Origin: an uncultured Bacteroidales bacterium
Lineage (GTDB): Bacteria; Bacteroidota; Bacteroidia; Bacteroidales; F082
Length of the DNA stretch: 64,000 bases
Reading direction: 5' to 3'
Assembly: GCA_947307415.1 (NCBI GenBank)
Contig: CAMZJA010000004.1
Span: forward strand, 53,751 to 117,750
In this document: positions 1 to 9,159 of the stretch, in pieces
Layout of the letters: each line of letters starts with the position of its first letter
How positions within the stretch are numbered: position 1 is the first letter of the stretch
Translations under genes and position numbers: made by a program
Notes under the pieces: model-generated
Database searches by the model: none
What the model saw: only the letters and a program-made list of their open reading frames with translations
What the model was told of the DNA's origin: nothing

Positions 1-90
1 TTCTGAGCGTAACGAAGTGAAGTCGAAGAATCTCGAGATTTCTCCATTCCGTTCCATTTCATTCCACTTCAGTCGAAATGACATTCTCAG
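1..90. repeat. dispersed palindrome-like repeat, copy 1 (compound)
   Basis: Read on the minus strand, bases 34 to 1 give GAGATTCTTCGACTTC...CGCTCAGAA. This matches the pattern GAGrTTCyTCG-variable-CTCrGAAtGACA seen again at 18861, 19426 and 20527. Bases 41-90 (atttctccattcc...cacttcagtcgaaatgaca) look like a second, oppositely oriented relative, so the whole block is an imperfect inverted repeat. The left edge is cut by the window. No gene is seen here. Confidence 0.55.
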
Positions 91-100
91 GCGATTACTT

Positions 101-138
101 AAAAAAGAAACAGCTTCCTGGGGAGGGAAGCCGTTTCC
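101..138 (-). terminator. rho-independent terminator of yitT
   Basis: On the minus strand the RNA would read GAAACGGCUUCC-loop-GGAAGCUGUUUC followed by six U (bases 106-101). The stem pairs 126-137 with 107-118; the single A/C mismatch on the plus strand becomes a G-U pair on the minus strand, which indicates the direction. It lies about 35 bp past the yitT stop. Confidence 0.75.
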
Positions 139-171
139 AAATTAACCATTTAAAACTTAATCCTATGAAAA

Positions 172-1188
172 TCAAAGCTTTACTCTCTCTTGCTTTGTTT
201 TTTTCTTGTTACTCGCCCACAAGCCATAAACCTCGCTGACATTACCAGCTGTTATGAATGCGTTTATGCCGTTTTCGTTGATGTGATTCATCAACTTGGA
301 GAACTCGTCTTTGGTCAGAAGGGCCTCAATCTCAACCTTCTTCTGATTGCTGTAACCACCAGTAACATCGTACATTGTAACACCACGCTGAAGATCACTG
401 ATGATGAACTCCTGGATGTGTTTGTACTGTGGACTGATGATGCAGACACGCTTTCTGTTGTTCAAACCCGCCGTGAAGTAATCGACCACAATACCATTGA
501 TCCATGTACCAATCAAACCGATTACCACGATGTTGAACGGGTTGATAGCAAAAGCTGTCAAACAGATTGCTGTGCCTGCCACCGTCACTGATGCTCCGAT
601 ATCGAAATGCAAATACTTGTTGACAATCTTTGCAAGGATATCGAGACCACCTGTCGAAGCATTAATCTTAAACAAGGTAGCCTGTGCGAAACTCAGGATA
701 AGCACGAAGCAGACCAAGTCGAACCACGGGTCGCCCATCAACGATGAGATACCGTCATGAAGCGCAACCGGTGACCAGCCGCCCGTCGCCGCGTCGAAGA
801 AAGCACTCTTCTCACCATAGAACTTGGTGATAACCATCTGATATGGTAAGTACTTCTCAAACAAGGCTGTGAAAGGTCCTAATATCAAAGCGGTGTAAAC
901 CGTCTTAATACCGAACTCTTTACCAATTAAAAAATAAGCAAGAACAAGCAAGATGGCGTTGATGACGAAAATCATCACTGACACCTCAAGATGCACACCG
1001 AACAACGACTTCGAAACTTCCGCCAAAACGATGGAAAGACCGGAAATCGTACCGATGATAAGCTTGCTTGGCACTAAGAAATAGTGAACACAGATTGCTG
1101 TCAACACCATTCCAAACGTCATAATGAGAAATTCAACCCAGAACTTCTTGGTTGCAACATAACTCATAATTTGTTTAAAGCTTGCCAT
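172..1188 (-). CDS. YitT family membrane protein (DUF2179)
   Basis: A 338-residue integral membrane protein of the YitT/UPF0750 family. The N-terminal two thirds hold about five or six hydrophobic segments (for example residues 16-35, 68-88 and around 160-235). The C-terminal cytoplasmic part, from about residue 245 (NRKRVCIISPQ), is the DUF2179 domain with the typical ISDLQRGVTMYDVTGGYS stretch. The molecular function of the family is not established; a transporter role is often guessed. The ATG start is supported by a Bacteroidota-type promoter about 35 bp upstream (1223-1230) and the gene ends in its own terminator (101-138). It is transcribed divergently from the receptor gene at 1453 and appears monocistronic. 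Confidence 0.9.
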   Translation of the reverse strand: MASFKQIMSYVATKKFWVEFLIMTFGMVLTAICVHYFLVPSKLIIGTISGLSIVLAEVSKSLFGVHLEVSVMIFVINAILLVLAYFLIGKEFGIKTVYTALILGPFTALFEKYLPYQMVITKFYGEKSAFFDAATGGWSPVALHDGISSLMGDPWFDLVCFVLILSFAQATLFKINASTGGLDILAKIVNKYLHFDIGASVTVAGTAICLTAFAINPFNIVVIGLIGTWINGIVVDYFTAGLNNRKRVCIISPQYKHIQEFIISDLQRGVTMYDVTGGYSNQKKVEIEALLTKDEFSKLMNHINENGINAFITAGNVSEVYGLWASNKKKTKQERVKL

Positions 1189-1222
1189 TTTTTAATGTTT
1201 TTACCCTATCGTTTTCGGGGTG

Positions 1223-1230
1223 CAAAAGTA
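1223..1230 (-). promoter_or_regulatory. promoter -7 element of yitT
   Basis: CAAAAGTA on the plus strand is TACTTTTG on the minus strand, matching the Bacteroidota -7 consensus TAnnTTTG. It lies 35 bp before the yitT ATG. The rest of the 264-bp divergent spacer (1189-1452) is A/T homopolymer-rich and holds no further feature I can support. Confidence 0.6.
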
Positions 1231-1423
1231 TAAATTATTTTTCATACTTCGACATTTTTTTCAAAAAAAATTAAAATATTTTTTTAACAATTGATTATCA
1301 ATCATTTATAAAAATAAAATTATTTTTTAAAGACAATTTTTTATGCAGTAATTCATTTTATTATGGCAAATTTTTACGCCAAAGCCCTCAAAAAAAATTA
1401 TTTTTTTATTTCGATATTTTTAT

Positions 1424-1431
1424 TATCTTTG
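1424..1431 (+). promoter_or_regulatory. promoter -7 element of the 1453 receptor gene
   Basis: TATCTTTG matches TAnnTTTG exactly and lies 21 bp before the ATG at 1453. The expected start of transcription is about 5 bases past the G, giving a leader of some 15 nt. Confidence 0.65.
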
Positions 1432-1452
1432 CGTCTTGAAAACGAGTAATTA

Positions 1453-3993
1453 ATGAAGAAAATCATTACAGCATTAGCATTTGCCATTGTTATATTATTG
1501 TCATTCAATGCGTTAGCTAATCCAGCAAGGACTATTAATATTAAAGGTAAAGTCCTCGACAAAGACAACGGCGAAGCCCTTGAGTACGCCACCGTCAGTC
1601 TTTTCCGCCTCCCCGACTCCACCCTCGTGACCGGTGTCATCACCGAGGCTAACGGAAACTTCACGCTGCAGGCAACTGAAGGAAAATACTTCATCGCGGT
1701 GCAGTTCATGGGATATGTCACACGCAACATCAACATCACTGTGAAAAAAGACAGCAACGACATGCATCTTGGCAAGATTTTCCTGCAACAGGACAGCGAG
1801 CTTCTCGACGAGGTGGAGGTTGTGGCCGAGAAGAGCACCATGTCGATGACTCTCGACAAACGTGTTTTCAATGTGGGTAAAGATATAGCCAGCACCGCAG
1901 GCAACGCCATCGAAGTGCTCGAAAACATTCCGTCCGTGACCGTCGACGTGGAAGGCAACGTGAGCCTGCGCGGCGACGACGGAGTGCAGATCCTCGTCGA
2001 CGGAAAGACATCAGGACTCGTGGGCCTCAGCACCCAAGACGCCTTGCGCAGCCTGCAAGCCGACATGATAGAACGTATCGAGGTTGTGACCAACCCTTCG
2101 GTGCGCTACGATGCCGAAGGAACAGCCGGAATCATCAATATAGTGTTGAAAAAAGACAAACGTAAAGGCTTCAACGGCAGCGTCGACGTGCGCGGCGGAT
2201 TCCCCTTCGAATGGGGCAAAGCACAGCCCGAGCCGTTCCCGTTCCAGGCAGGCATAGGCACAAGCCTCAACTACCGGCTCAAACGTTTCAACTTCTTCGC
2301 GAGCTATAACTACAACTACCGCGACGACATCAGCGACGGCTACACCAAGACGGAATATTTCAACGGCGGCACACCATACGACCCCGACCTGAAAAACCAT
2401 GGCGACGCGACACAAGTGTCGGAACAGACCACCGAACGCGGACGCCACTCACAAGGACACAACATCCGCGGCGGCCTCGACTACTACATCACCGACAACG
2501 ACATCATCTCGTTCTCAGCGATGTACCGCCAAGGAACAGGCCATAACACCCCAACGGTAACCTACATCGACGAGTTTCCGTTCGACGGCACAGCAAAATA
2601 CAAAAAACGTTCCGAAGACTGGCACAACAGCCGCCCGATGACCGAGTTTACCCTCGACTACGACAAGTTTTTCAACACAAAAGACAACTACCTCAAGGCA
2701 TCGTTCCGTTATTTTCAAAACCAGAACCAGGAATGGTCCGACATCTACGACCGCCATTATGCCACACGCGAAGACATGGATAACGACGTGGTCATCGACA
2801 CATCCGTCATCAGGCAATACACCAACACCACAGAGACGCACCGCCGCTTCCAGGGAACGCTCGATTTCGCCTATCATATCGGACTCAGCACCATCGAGGC
2901 GGGAGCTAAATATAACAACGGCATGCCGAGCAACAACGCCATTGTGACACAAAACGGCGAAGAACTGACCGACTATTGTCATGAATTCGATTACAACCAG
3001 CAGGTGATGGCTCTCTACGCAAGCTACGGCACCGAAGTCGGCCTCTTCTCCTTCCTCGCCGGAGCACGTTACGAATACACCTACACCATGGCCAACTACA
3101 AGGATAAAGTCGGCGAGAAATATACCCAAAGCTATCACGACATCTTCCCGAGCGGCCACGTCAACTTCAAGCTCACCGACAAAGACCAGTTGCAAGTGAG
3201 CTACACACGCCGCATACGCCGTCCGGGCTACTGGCAGATGGCACCTTACCGCTCGTTTAACGACGACCGCAACTTCCGCATAGGCAACCCAGCGTTAAAG
3301 CCAGTATACACTGACAGTTACGAGTTTTCATATCTTAAATTCTGGGAAGGCGGCAACTTCAACATCACAGGCTATTACCGTCACAGCACCGACGTGATCC
3401 GTCATTTCACCGAGATAGAAAACGACATCTCCGTCAGCATGCCGCAAAACTTCGGCATCAGCGACGACTACGGCATCGAGGCGGTGGCGTCGGTGAGAAT
3501 CTTCAAATGGTGGAACATCAACGGAAACGTCAACTTCTTCAGGTCGTCGACGGTTGGCGACTACACCTCGACCACGACAGGCATCACCAAACACTACACA
3601 ACCGACTCGTACAACCTCTTCGGTCGTCTCGTCTCGAAGTTCGACTTCAAGAAAATATGCAACATCCAGTTCACAGGTCACTTCATGGGACCCCGTGACG
3701 AGCCTCTCGGATTCCGCGAAGCCAACTACTGGCTCGACTTTGCGGCATCACGCGACGTGTTCAACGGAAAAGGCACCTTATCACTGAACGTCAGAGACGT
3801 GTTCGGCTCACGCTCACACGCAGGTGAGTCGTGGGGCTCAAACTTCTGGCAATACAGCAAAGGATCGTGGAGCAAGACCACGGTGACACTCAACTTCAAC
3901 TACCGCATCAACCAGCAGCCGAAGAAACAACGCGGAGGCGACGATGGTGGCAACGACGCCTACGATAGCGACGGAGGAGGATACGACGACTAA
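1453..3993 (+). CDS. outer-membrane beta-barrel receptor (OMP_b-brl_3 / TonB-dependent-like)
   Basis: An 846-residue outer-membrane protein. A signal peptide (about residues 1-22, ending ...NALA) is followed by a carboxypeptidase-regulatory-like domain (about 30-110, GKVLDKDNGEALEYATVSLF). A plug domain follows (about 120-235, with VLENIPSVTVDVEGNVSLRG and GTAGIINIVLKKD), then a long beta-barrel rich in aromatic strands. The layout matches the outer membrane beta-barrel family protein group rather than classical SusC, and no SusD neighbour is present. The last 25 residues are a Gly/Asp-rich tail (GGDDGGND...), common in this family. The substrate is unknown. The stop codon is directly followed by the stop of the convergent GH92 gene, with no spacer and no visible terminator. 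Confidence 0.85.
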   Translation: MKKIITALAFAIVILLSFNALANPARTINIKGKVLDKDNGEALEYATVSLFRLPDSTLVTGVITEANGNFTLQATEGKYFIAVQFMGYVTRNINITVKKDSNDMHLGKIFLQQDSELLDEVEVVAEKSTMSMTLDKRVFNVGKDIASTAGNAIEVLENIPSVTVDVEGNVSLRGDDGVQILVDGKTSGLVGLSTQDALRSLQADMIERIEVVTNPSVRYDAEGTAGIINIVLKKDKRKGFNGSVDVRGGFPFEWGKAQPEPFPFQAGIGTSLNYRLKRFNFFASYNYNYRDDISDGYTKTEYFNGGTPYDPDLKNHGDATQVSEQTTERGRHSQGHNIRGGLDYYITDNDIISFSAMYRQGTGHNTPTVTYIDEFPFDGTAKYKKRSEDWHNSRPMTEFTLDYDKFFNTKDNYLKASFRYFQNQNQEWSDIYDRHYATREDMDNDVVIDTSVIRQYTNTTETHRRFQGTLDFAYHIGLSTIEAGAKYNNGMPSNNAIVTQNGEELTDYCHEFDYNQQVMALYASYGTEVGLFSFLAGARYEYTYTMANYKDKVGEKYTQSYHDIFPSGHVNFKLTDKDQLQVSYTRRIRRPGYWQMAPYRSFNDDRNFRIGNPALKPVYTDSYEFSYLKFWEGGNFNITGYYRHSTDVIRHFTEIENDISVSMPQNFGISDDYGIEAVASVRIFKWWNINGNVNFFRSSTVGDYTSTTTGITKHYTTDSYNLFGRLVSKFDFKKICNIQFTGHFMGPRDEPLGFREANYWLDFAASRDVFNGKGTLSLNVRDVFGSRSHAGESWGSNFWQYSKGSWSKTTVTLNFNYRINQQPKKQRGGDDGGNDAYDSDGGGYDD

Positions 3994-6873
3994 CTATTCA
4001 ATAACTATTTCATCGCAGAAGATCCACGCCTTCTCACCTGCTCCGACATGCCAGTCGGGGCATAGTCCGATTGTGGTGGCGACCATCCTCACGTAACGTG
4101 CCTTCAAGTCCTTGCGAATATCCAACTCCTGGATGATAGCGTCTTCCTCTTCAGGCTCGATTTCGTTCTCAACAACGCCAACCGATTTGAAGTTCTTGCC
4201 GTCGTTCGACACGAAGAACTCAACCTGCGTAGGCATGAAGATCCACGATTTCTGATCCTGCAGGAAGCTTCCGGCAAGACGGTGGATGTCGGTCATCTCA
4301 CCCAAATTGACGGTGGCATCGAGGTCGACACCGTAATAGCCCTGCCACATCCCGACACGGAAGTTATCGTTACCGCGCTGCAGATCAATGAGCGCGATGT
4401 CGCCACCAGCCTCATACTGGTTGCTGTAAGGATATTTTATCTTGATGTTGCGTCCTGCTTCGATTTTCTTGAACGAGCCCAACGACACCGTCGACTTGCG
4501 ACCGTCAACCGTGGCATATGCCTTGATATCAGTGGTCTTGTCGATTGTAAACGGACCCGTATATTCAATATCATCGCCATCATTCAGAGAGTAAAATATC
4601 TTGACATTCTTGTCAGGATGTGTGATGCTGACGTTCAAAGTGTCGTAGAACACATATTTCGTCACATTAATAATAGGTGTAATGATGATCTGTTCCGACT
4701 CGATGCGCATCACAGGGCAGTCTTTCTCGTCGGTAGCCCAAGTGCTGTTGCGCTTGTCGGTCATCTGGAACTCGATTTTGCCGCCATTAACAACCTCATC
4801 GTAGTATAAGTAGCTGCGGTTCAACGGCTTACCATTCAGCTTCACCGATTCGATATATCTGTTTTCATGCGACAGATTTTTAGCGATGATAGTGAATTTC
4901 TTGCCATTTTCGAAGTTCACCGTCATCTTCTCGAAATGAGGCACACCGATTACGAAATATCCGCTTGCAGGTGTCACCGGATAGAATCCCATGGCGCTCA
5001 TCACATACCATGCCGACATCTGGCCGCAGTCCTCGTTGCCGCACAATCCGTCAGGCTGGTCGGTGTAAAGCTCGTTCATGATCTGGAACAACACCTTCTG
5101 TGTTTTTGCAGGTTTTCCAACGAAATTGAAGAGGTATGCCATGTGGTGCGACGGCTCGTTGCCGTGCGCGTACTGGCCAATCATTCCGGTGATATCGGCC
5201 TGCTGACGGCCTGTAAATCCTGACGAAGTGTTAAACAGCTGGCTCAGCATGTTCTCATAGTTGTCCTTGCCGCCCATAAGCTCGATATGACCATTAACAT
5301 CCTGCGGCACAAAGAAGTTATACTGCCAGGTGTTTGCCTCGGTGAGCATGAAATTAACCTGACGAGGGTCGAATGGCGACACGAAACCGCCGTTTTTCCT
5401 GCCACGGAAGAACTTCGTAGACGGATCGTAGAGGTTTTTGTAATATTGAGCGCGTTTGTAGAACTCATCAGCGATTTCTTTCTTGCCCATCTTGTCGGCC
5501 ATACGCGCGATGCACCAGTCGTCGTAAGCATATTCGAGTGTCGTCGACACCGACTCACCAGCGGCGTCAGCGGCGATATAACCGTATTTTTTGTAGTAGT
5601 CGAGACCGAAGAAGTCTTTATTCGCGCGGTCAACCATAGCGGCGAGAGCTTTTTCAGCATCGAAACCCGTGATCCCGTTGATGTAGGCGTCGGCGATGAC
5701 AGGAATTGAATGGTAGCCTATCATGCAGTGTGTCTCGTTGGCGGCGAGTTCCCATGTAGGAAGCAGTCCGCCTGTCTCATAATTATCGATGAAGGTGTTG
5801 ATGATATCCACCGCGCGCTTCGTCTGAATCATGTCGAGCAACGGGTTCTCAGTACGAAACGTGTCCCACTGCGAGAAAACAGTGTAACGAGGGCTGTCCG
5901 ACTGATGCACCTTCAGGTCGTGACCGCGATAGCGTCCGTCGACATCTGAATAGAGGTTAGGCACTATAAACGAATGATACAGAGCGGTGTAGAATATGGT
6001 TTTGTCTCTCTCGAGCACGCTTTCCACGTTGATTCTGCCCAGTTCCTCGCTCCACGATTTATATGTCTTAGCCGCTAAAGCCTCCAGGTCAAAGTCGGTG
6101 ATCTCCGACTCGAGGTTCTTCTTCGCACCCTCGACATCAACTGCCGAGATACCGATGCGCATGAGCAAAGGTTCGCCATCGTTCTCAAAATCAAAGGCAT
6201 AGACAAGACCTTTATCGTTGTTTTCAAATGATTTTATCGGTTTCGAGAACTCAGCATAGAAATATAGGTATTGGTCGCGAGCCCAGTAGCCAGAGCGACG
6301 GAATCCACTGATGGCGTTGTCGTTTTCGATTCTCGCCCAAGCCTCGTAGATCTTCTCGGCCGACAACGTCGACTCCTTCAAATCCAAGATCACGGTGGCG
6401 TTCCCGCCTTCAGGGAAGGTGTAACGGTGCATGGCGGCACGCACGCCAGCCGCAAGATCCACCTTAATATTATAGTCGTCCAAAACCACACTATAGAAAC
6501 CCGGACGCGCCACCTCAGTCTCATGACGGAAAGCCGAACGGTAATCCTCTGATTTATAATGCTTTTCGCCTACAATCGGCATGAAACGGAAGTCTCCGTA
6601 ATCGTTGCAGCCCGTACCGCTGAGATGGGTGTGGCTGAATCCAAGTATGTGGTTGTCAGAGATATGATAGCCCGAGCAGCCGTCCCAGTCGTCCATCCTG
6701 GTGTCGGGACTGAGTTGAACCATTCCGAAAGGCGCCGTGGCACCCGGATAAGTGTGTCCGTGACCGCCGGTTCCAATAAAAGTGTCAACGTAAGATGCGT
6801 TGTCTTGTGTTGATTTTGTTGAGCATGACGCTAAAAGCAAAACGATAGAAATTAATAAAGGTATCCTTTTCAT
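3994..6873 (-). CDS. GH92 family alpha-mannosidase lipoprotein
   Basis: A 959-residue exported glycosidase. The start at 6873 is preferred because it gives a clean lipoprotein signal (MKRIPLLISIVLLLASC, lipobox Cys17); an in-frame ATG at 6915 would add 14 residues ahead of it. The N-terminal beta-sandwich and (alpha/alpha)6 domains of glycoside hydrolase family 92 run to about residue 715. They carry the conserved HGNEPSHH motif, whose Glu573 is the expected acid, and a GLCGNEDCGQMSAWYV block. GH92 enzymes are calcium-dependent exo-alpha-mannosidases that trim N-glycans or yeast mannan. Two accessory modules follow: a chitobiase C-terminal-like beta domain (about 735-810) and a discoidin-like domain (about 815-959). 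No SusC/SusD pair is adjacent, so this is not an obvious full utilisation locus. Confidence 0.92.
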   Translation of the reverse strand: MKRIPLLISIVLLLASCSTKSTQDNASYVDTFIGTGGHGHTYPGATAPFGMVQLSPDTRMDDWDGCSGYHISDNHILGFSHTHLSGTGCNDYGDFRFMPIVGEKHYKSEDYRSAFRHETEVARPGFYSVVLDDYNIKVDLAAGVRAAMHRYTFPEGGNATVILDLKESTLSAEKIYEAWARIENDNAISGFRRSGYWARDQYLYFYAEFSKPIKSFENNDKGLVYAFDFENDGEPLLMRIGISAVDVEGAKKNLESEITDFDLEALAAKTYKSWSEELGRINVESVLERDKTIFYTALYHSFIVPNLYSDVDGRYRGHDLKVHQSDSPRYTVFSQWDTFRTENPLLDMIQTKRAVDIINTFIDNYETGGLLPTWELAANETHCMIGYHSIPVIADAYINGITGFDAEKALAAMVDRANKDFFGLDYYKKYGYIAADAAGESVSTTLEYAYDDWCIARMADKMGKKEIADEFYKRAQYYKNLYDPSTKFFRGRKNGGFVSPFDPRQVNFMLTEANTWQYNFFVPQDVNGHIELMGGKDNYENMLSQLFNTSSGFTGRQQADITGMIGQYAHGNEPSHHMAYLFNFVGKPAKTQKVLFQIMNELYTDQPDGLCGNEDCGQMSAWYVMSAMGFYPVTPASGYFVIGVPHFEKMTVNFENGKKFTIIAKNLSHENRYIESVKLNGKPLNRSYLYYDEVVNGGKIEFQMTDKRNSTWATDEKDCPVMRIESEQIIITPIINVTKYVFYDTLNVSITHPDKNVKIFYSLNDGDDIEYTGPFTIDKTTDIKAYATVDGRKSTVSLGSFKKIEAGRNIKIKYPYSNQYEAGGDIALIDLQRGNDNFRVGMWQGYYGVDLDATVNLGEMTDIHRLAGSFLQDQKSWIFMPTQVEFFVSNDGKNFKSVGVVENEIEPEEEDAIIQELDIRKDLKARYVRMVATTIGLCPDWHVGAGEKAWIFCDEIVIE

Positions 6874-6972
6874 TTGACTAAATTTTTCAAGCCATAAAAT
6901 TACTCTAATTTTCATTACCTTATTAAAAAAATAAAAAAAATACTTTTTTGGCTGTATTTCAAAAAAAAACAG

Positions 6973-6980
6973 TATCTTTG
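6973..6980 (+). promoter_or_regulatory. promoter -7 element of the 7031 cargo gene
   Basis: TATCTTTG, an exact TAnnTTTG match, 50 bp before the ATG at 7031, leaving a leader of about 45 nt. Confidence 0.65.
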
Positions 6981-7030
6981 CAAGCTAATTAATATGAATA
7001 CAATTATTAACTAACTAAATTAACAACAAA

Positions 7031-8992
7031 ATGAAAAAAGCATTTTTACTTTCTTTAGGCCTTGTAATGGGCTTAAGTGCATTCGCACAGAGACAAGTCA
7101 TTAAGAATGACGTGAAAGAAGGCGTTGCTAAAGCAAAAACAGTTGCTGTTGGTAACGAAATGACTACAGAAGCTTCTACCTACGCTCCTCAGGCAACAAA
7201 GAGCGTTGTCGTCAACAGATACGACGACATGGAAGATGGCGAGACAATGTGGACATACTATGACCTCCAGTCAAACCAGTATGTAGCTAACCGTATGTAT
7301 CAGTTACCTGACGGTAGCGTAGCAGTTACAGCCACTTGGTCACACGAAGATAACCAGACCGCTTCAGACCGTGGTACAGGTTACAACTTCTACGATGGCA
7401 GCGACTGGGCAGATGAACCAGAAGCACGCGTCGAGCCTTTCAAGACAGGTTGGCCTTCAATCGCACAGTTTGGCGACAACGGCGAAATCCTCCTCGCTCA
7501 TGGCGATGGTCACATGCAGTGCTTCGTAAGAGAGACAGCAGGTGAAGATGACTGGACATATGTTGGCGCTCTTCCGGACTATCCAGAAGGATATGCTTAC
7601 ACATCAGAATACCCGACATGGCCAAGAATCGTCACATGCGGCGACCACCACAACATCGCTGTTGCAGTCGCTGTTCTTCAGCACTCAATCAGCTCAGACG
7701 AGACAGACCTTCAGACTGTTATGTGGCGTTCAGAAGACCCGGCAAACATCGACAGCTGGACAGTTAGCTACGGTCCTCTTCACGAGACAGGTTGGGATCA
7801 CAACCAGTTCTCAGCTGACGACTACTGCATGGCAGCTAACGGCAACACAGTAGCCCTTATGTACTCAGGCTGCTTGACAAACAGCGTTTGGATGTTCAAA
7901 TCAACAGACTGCGGTGCAACATGGACATCAACAAAAGTTTGGGAAAACCCATACGAAGGTAGAGAATTCGACGAAGAACCAGCTTGGGGTATGGAAGACA
8001 CCCTCTTCATGCCTATGAACGGTTCAATCGTTATCGACAACAACAACGTTGTCCACGTAGCTCTCAACACATTTGAGATGGCTCACACACTTGAAAACGA
8101 CCCAGGTTACTACACATACTACAGCGGTCGCGCAGTCGACGGTATCCTCTACTGGAACGACACTCAGGTTGCTCCTATTCAGTCACCTGACGGCAACCCA
8201 CACCATGCAGCACGTCTCTGGTGGCCAGATCCGGAGAATCCGGGCTATGTCCACATGGATGCAGATTCAACAAGATGGATTGGCTTCATCCCAATGTACG
8301 AAGGTGTTGATTGGAGCAACGATTTGTACTACATGTCTCAGTCAGAGTATGTCAGCAAGTTCTACGGTGCTTCAGGTCACCCGGCACTCTCATGCGACCC
8401 AGCCGGCAACCTCGCTTGCGCATTCTCAGCACCTTGCACAAAACGTATCAGCCAGACTACAACTCCTTACTACTACAGATCTATCTATGTAAGCTATCGC
8501 TCAGCTGCTGACGGTTACTGGATGCAGGTTGAAGACGACCTCATGGACGACGTTATGCTTATGTTCTCAGAAGGCGTGTTCACAAATGCAGTTCAAAACA
8601 CAGTTAATCTCGGTGAATTCTGGTTCTCATATCAGGTTGACGATCAGATTGGTTTCTACTGGGGCAGCAACGCTTCACAGGCAAATGCAACAGAAAACGT
8701 AATCCACGTTACTAAAGTCATTAAGAGATTAGGCGTAGAAGAGACAGAAGCTCAGGATGTTGTTTACAGCATCTATCCTAACCCTGCAACAGACTATGTT
8801 GTTGTAAGCTCATCATCAGATGCTAACGCAACTATCACATTCGTCAACCTCGCAGGCCAGACAGTGAAGAGCATCAACAAGAACCTCACAACAGGTGAAA
8901 ACACAATCAGCATCGACCTCGAAAGCGGAATCTACTTCTGCACAGTCAATGCTAACGGCTTCAGCAAGACAACTAAAGTCATTGTGAAGTAA
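7031..8992 (+). CDS. secreted protein with T9SS type A sorting domain
   Basis: A 653-residue protein with a Sec signal peptide (MKKAFLLSLGLVMGLSAFAQ). Its C-terminal domain, about residues 575-653, is a standard type IX secretion type A signal: YSIYPNPATDYVVV, then FVNLAGQTV, then SIDLESGIYFCTV, and a final KTTKVIVK. The body between them is rich in Trp, Tyr and Asp. It has sialidase/BNR-like features (SPDG and STDCGATWTSTKV, resembling an Asp-box), so a beta-propeller fold is plausible, but no catalytic residues can be assigned. It should be exported by T9SS and released or anchored at the surface. Promoter at 6973 and terminator at 9021 make it a single-gene unit. The codon choice looks uniform, as in a well-expressed gene. 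Confidence 0.88.
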   Translation: MKKAFLLSLGLVMGLSAFAQRQVIKNDVKEGVAKAKTVAVGNEMTTEASTYAPQATKSVVVNRYDDMEDGETMWTYYDLQSNQYVANRMYQLPDGSVAVTATWSHEDNQTASDRGTGYNFYDGSDWADEPEARVEPFKTGWPSIAQFGDNGEILLAHGDGHMQCFVRETAGEDDWTYVGALPDYPEGYAYTSEYPTWPRIVTCGDHHNIAVAVAVLQHSISSDETDLQTVMWRSEDPANIDSWTVSYGPLHETGWDHNQFSADDYCMAANGNTVALMYSGCLTNSVWMFKSTDCGATWTSTKVWENPYEGREFDEEPAWGMEDTLFMPMNGSIVIDNNNVVHVALNTFEMAHTLENDPGYYTYYSGRAVDGILYWNDTQVAPIQSPDGNPHHAARLWWPDPENPGYVHMDADSTRWIGFIPMYEGVDWSNDLYYMSQSEYVSKFYGASGHPALSCDPAGNLACAFSAPCTKRISQTTTPYYYRSIYVSYRSAADGYWMQVEDDLMDDVMLMFSEGVFTNAVQNTVNLGEFWFSYQVDDQIGFYWGSNASQANATENVIHVTKVIKRLGVEETEAQDVVYSIYPNPATDYVVVSSSSDANATITFVNLAGQTVKSINKNLTTGENTISIDLESGIYFCTVNANGFSKTTKVIVK

Positions 8993-9020
8993 GACATAAA
9001 TCGTTAGATTTTAAACATTG

Positions 9021-9057
9021 GTAGAGACGTCATAATATGGCGTCTCTACATTTTTTT
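9021..9057 (+). terminator. terminator after the 7031 gene (TAGAGACG hairpin family)
   Basis: GTAGAGACG and CGTCTCTAC form a 9-bp stem with an 11-nt loop, followed by A and seven T. The stem sequence recurs in the hairpins at 23254 and 56180. Confidence 0.8.
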
Positions 9058-9090
9058 ACGTTTTTTCTTGCATTTTTTACAAAAACACCG

Positions 9091-9098
9091 TATTTTTG
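9091..9098 (+). promoter_or_regulatory. promoter -7 element of corA
   Basis: TATTTTTG, with a CTTG at 9067-9070 that gives a 20-bp spacer as expected for the Bacteroidota -33 TTG element. The leader would be about 57 nt. Confidence 0.65.
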
Positions 9099-9159
9099 CA
9101 CGTTTTAACAGAAAAATACTCGAATGTAGAATTTTTATCATAAAAGAAAGGGGGACAGC

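Noticed and set aside
165-239. Plus-strand ORF starting MKIKALLSLALFFSC, like a lipoprotein signal peptide, with an A-rich leader
   Set aside because: It is antisense to the 3' end of yitT and stops after 24 codons; no promoter box is near. It may be a chance product of the yitT tail.
3994-6873. Polysaccharide utilisation locus around the GH92 gene
   Set aside because: The adjacent receptor at 1453 is OMP_b-brl-like, no SusD or regulator gene is present, and the genes point at each other.
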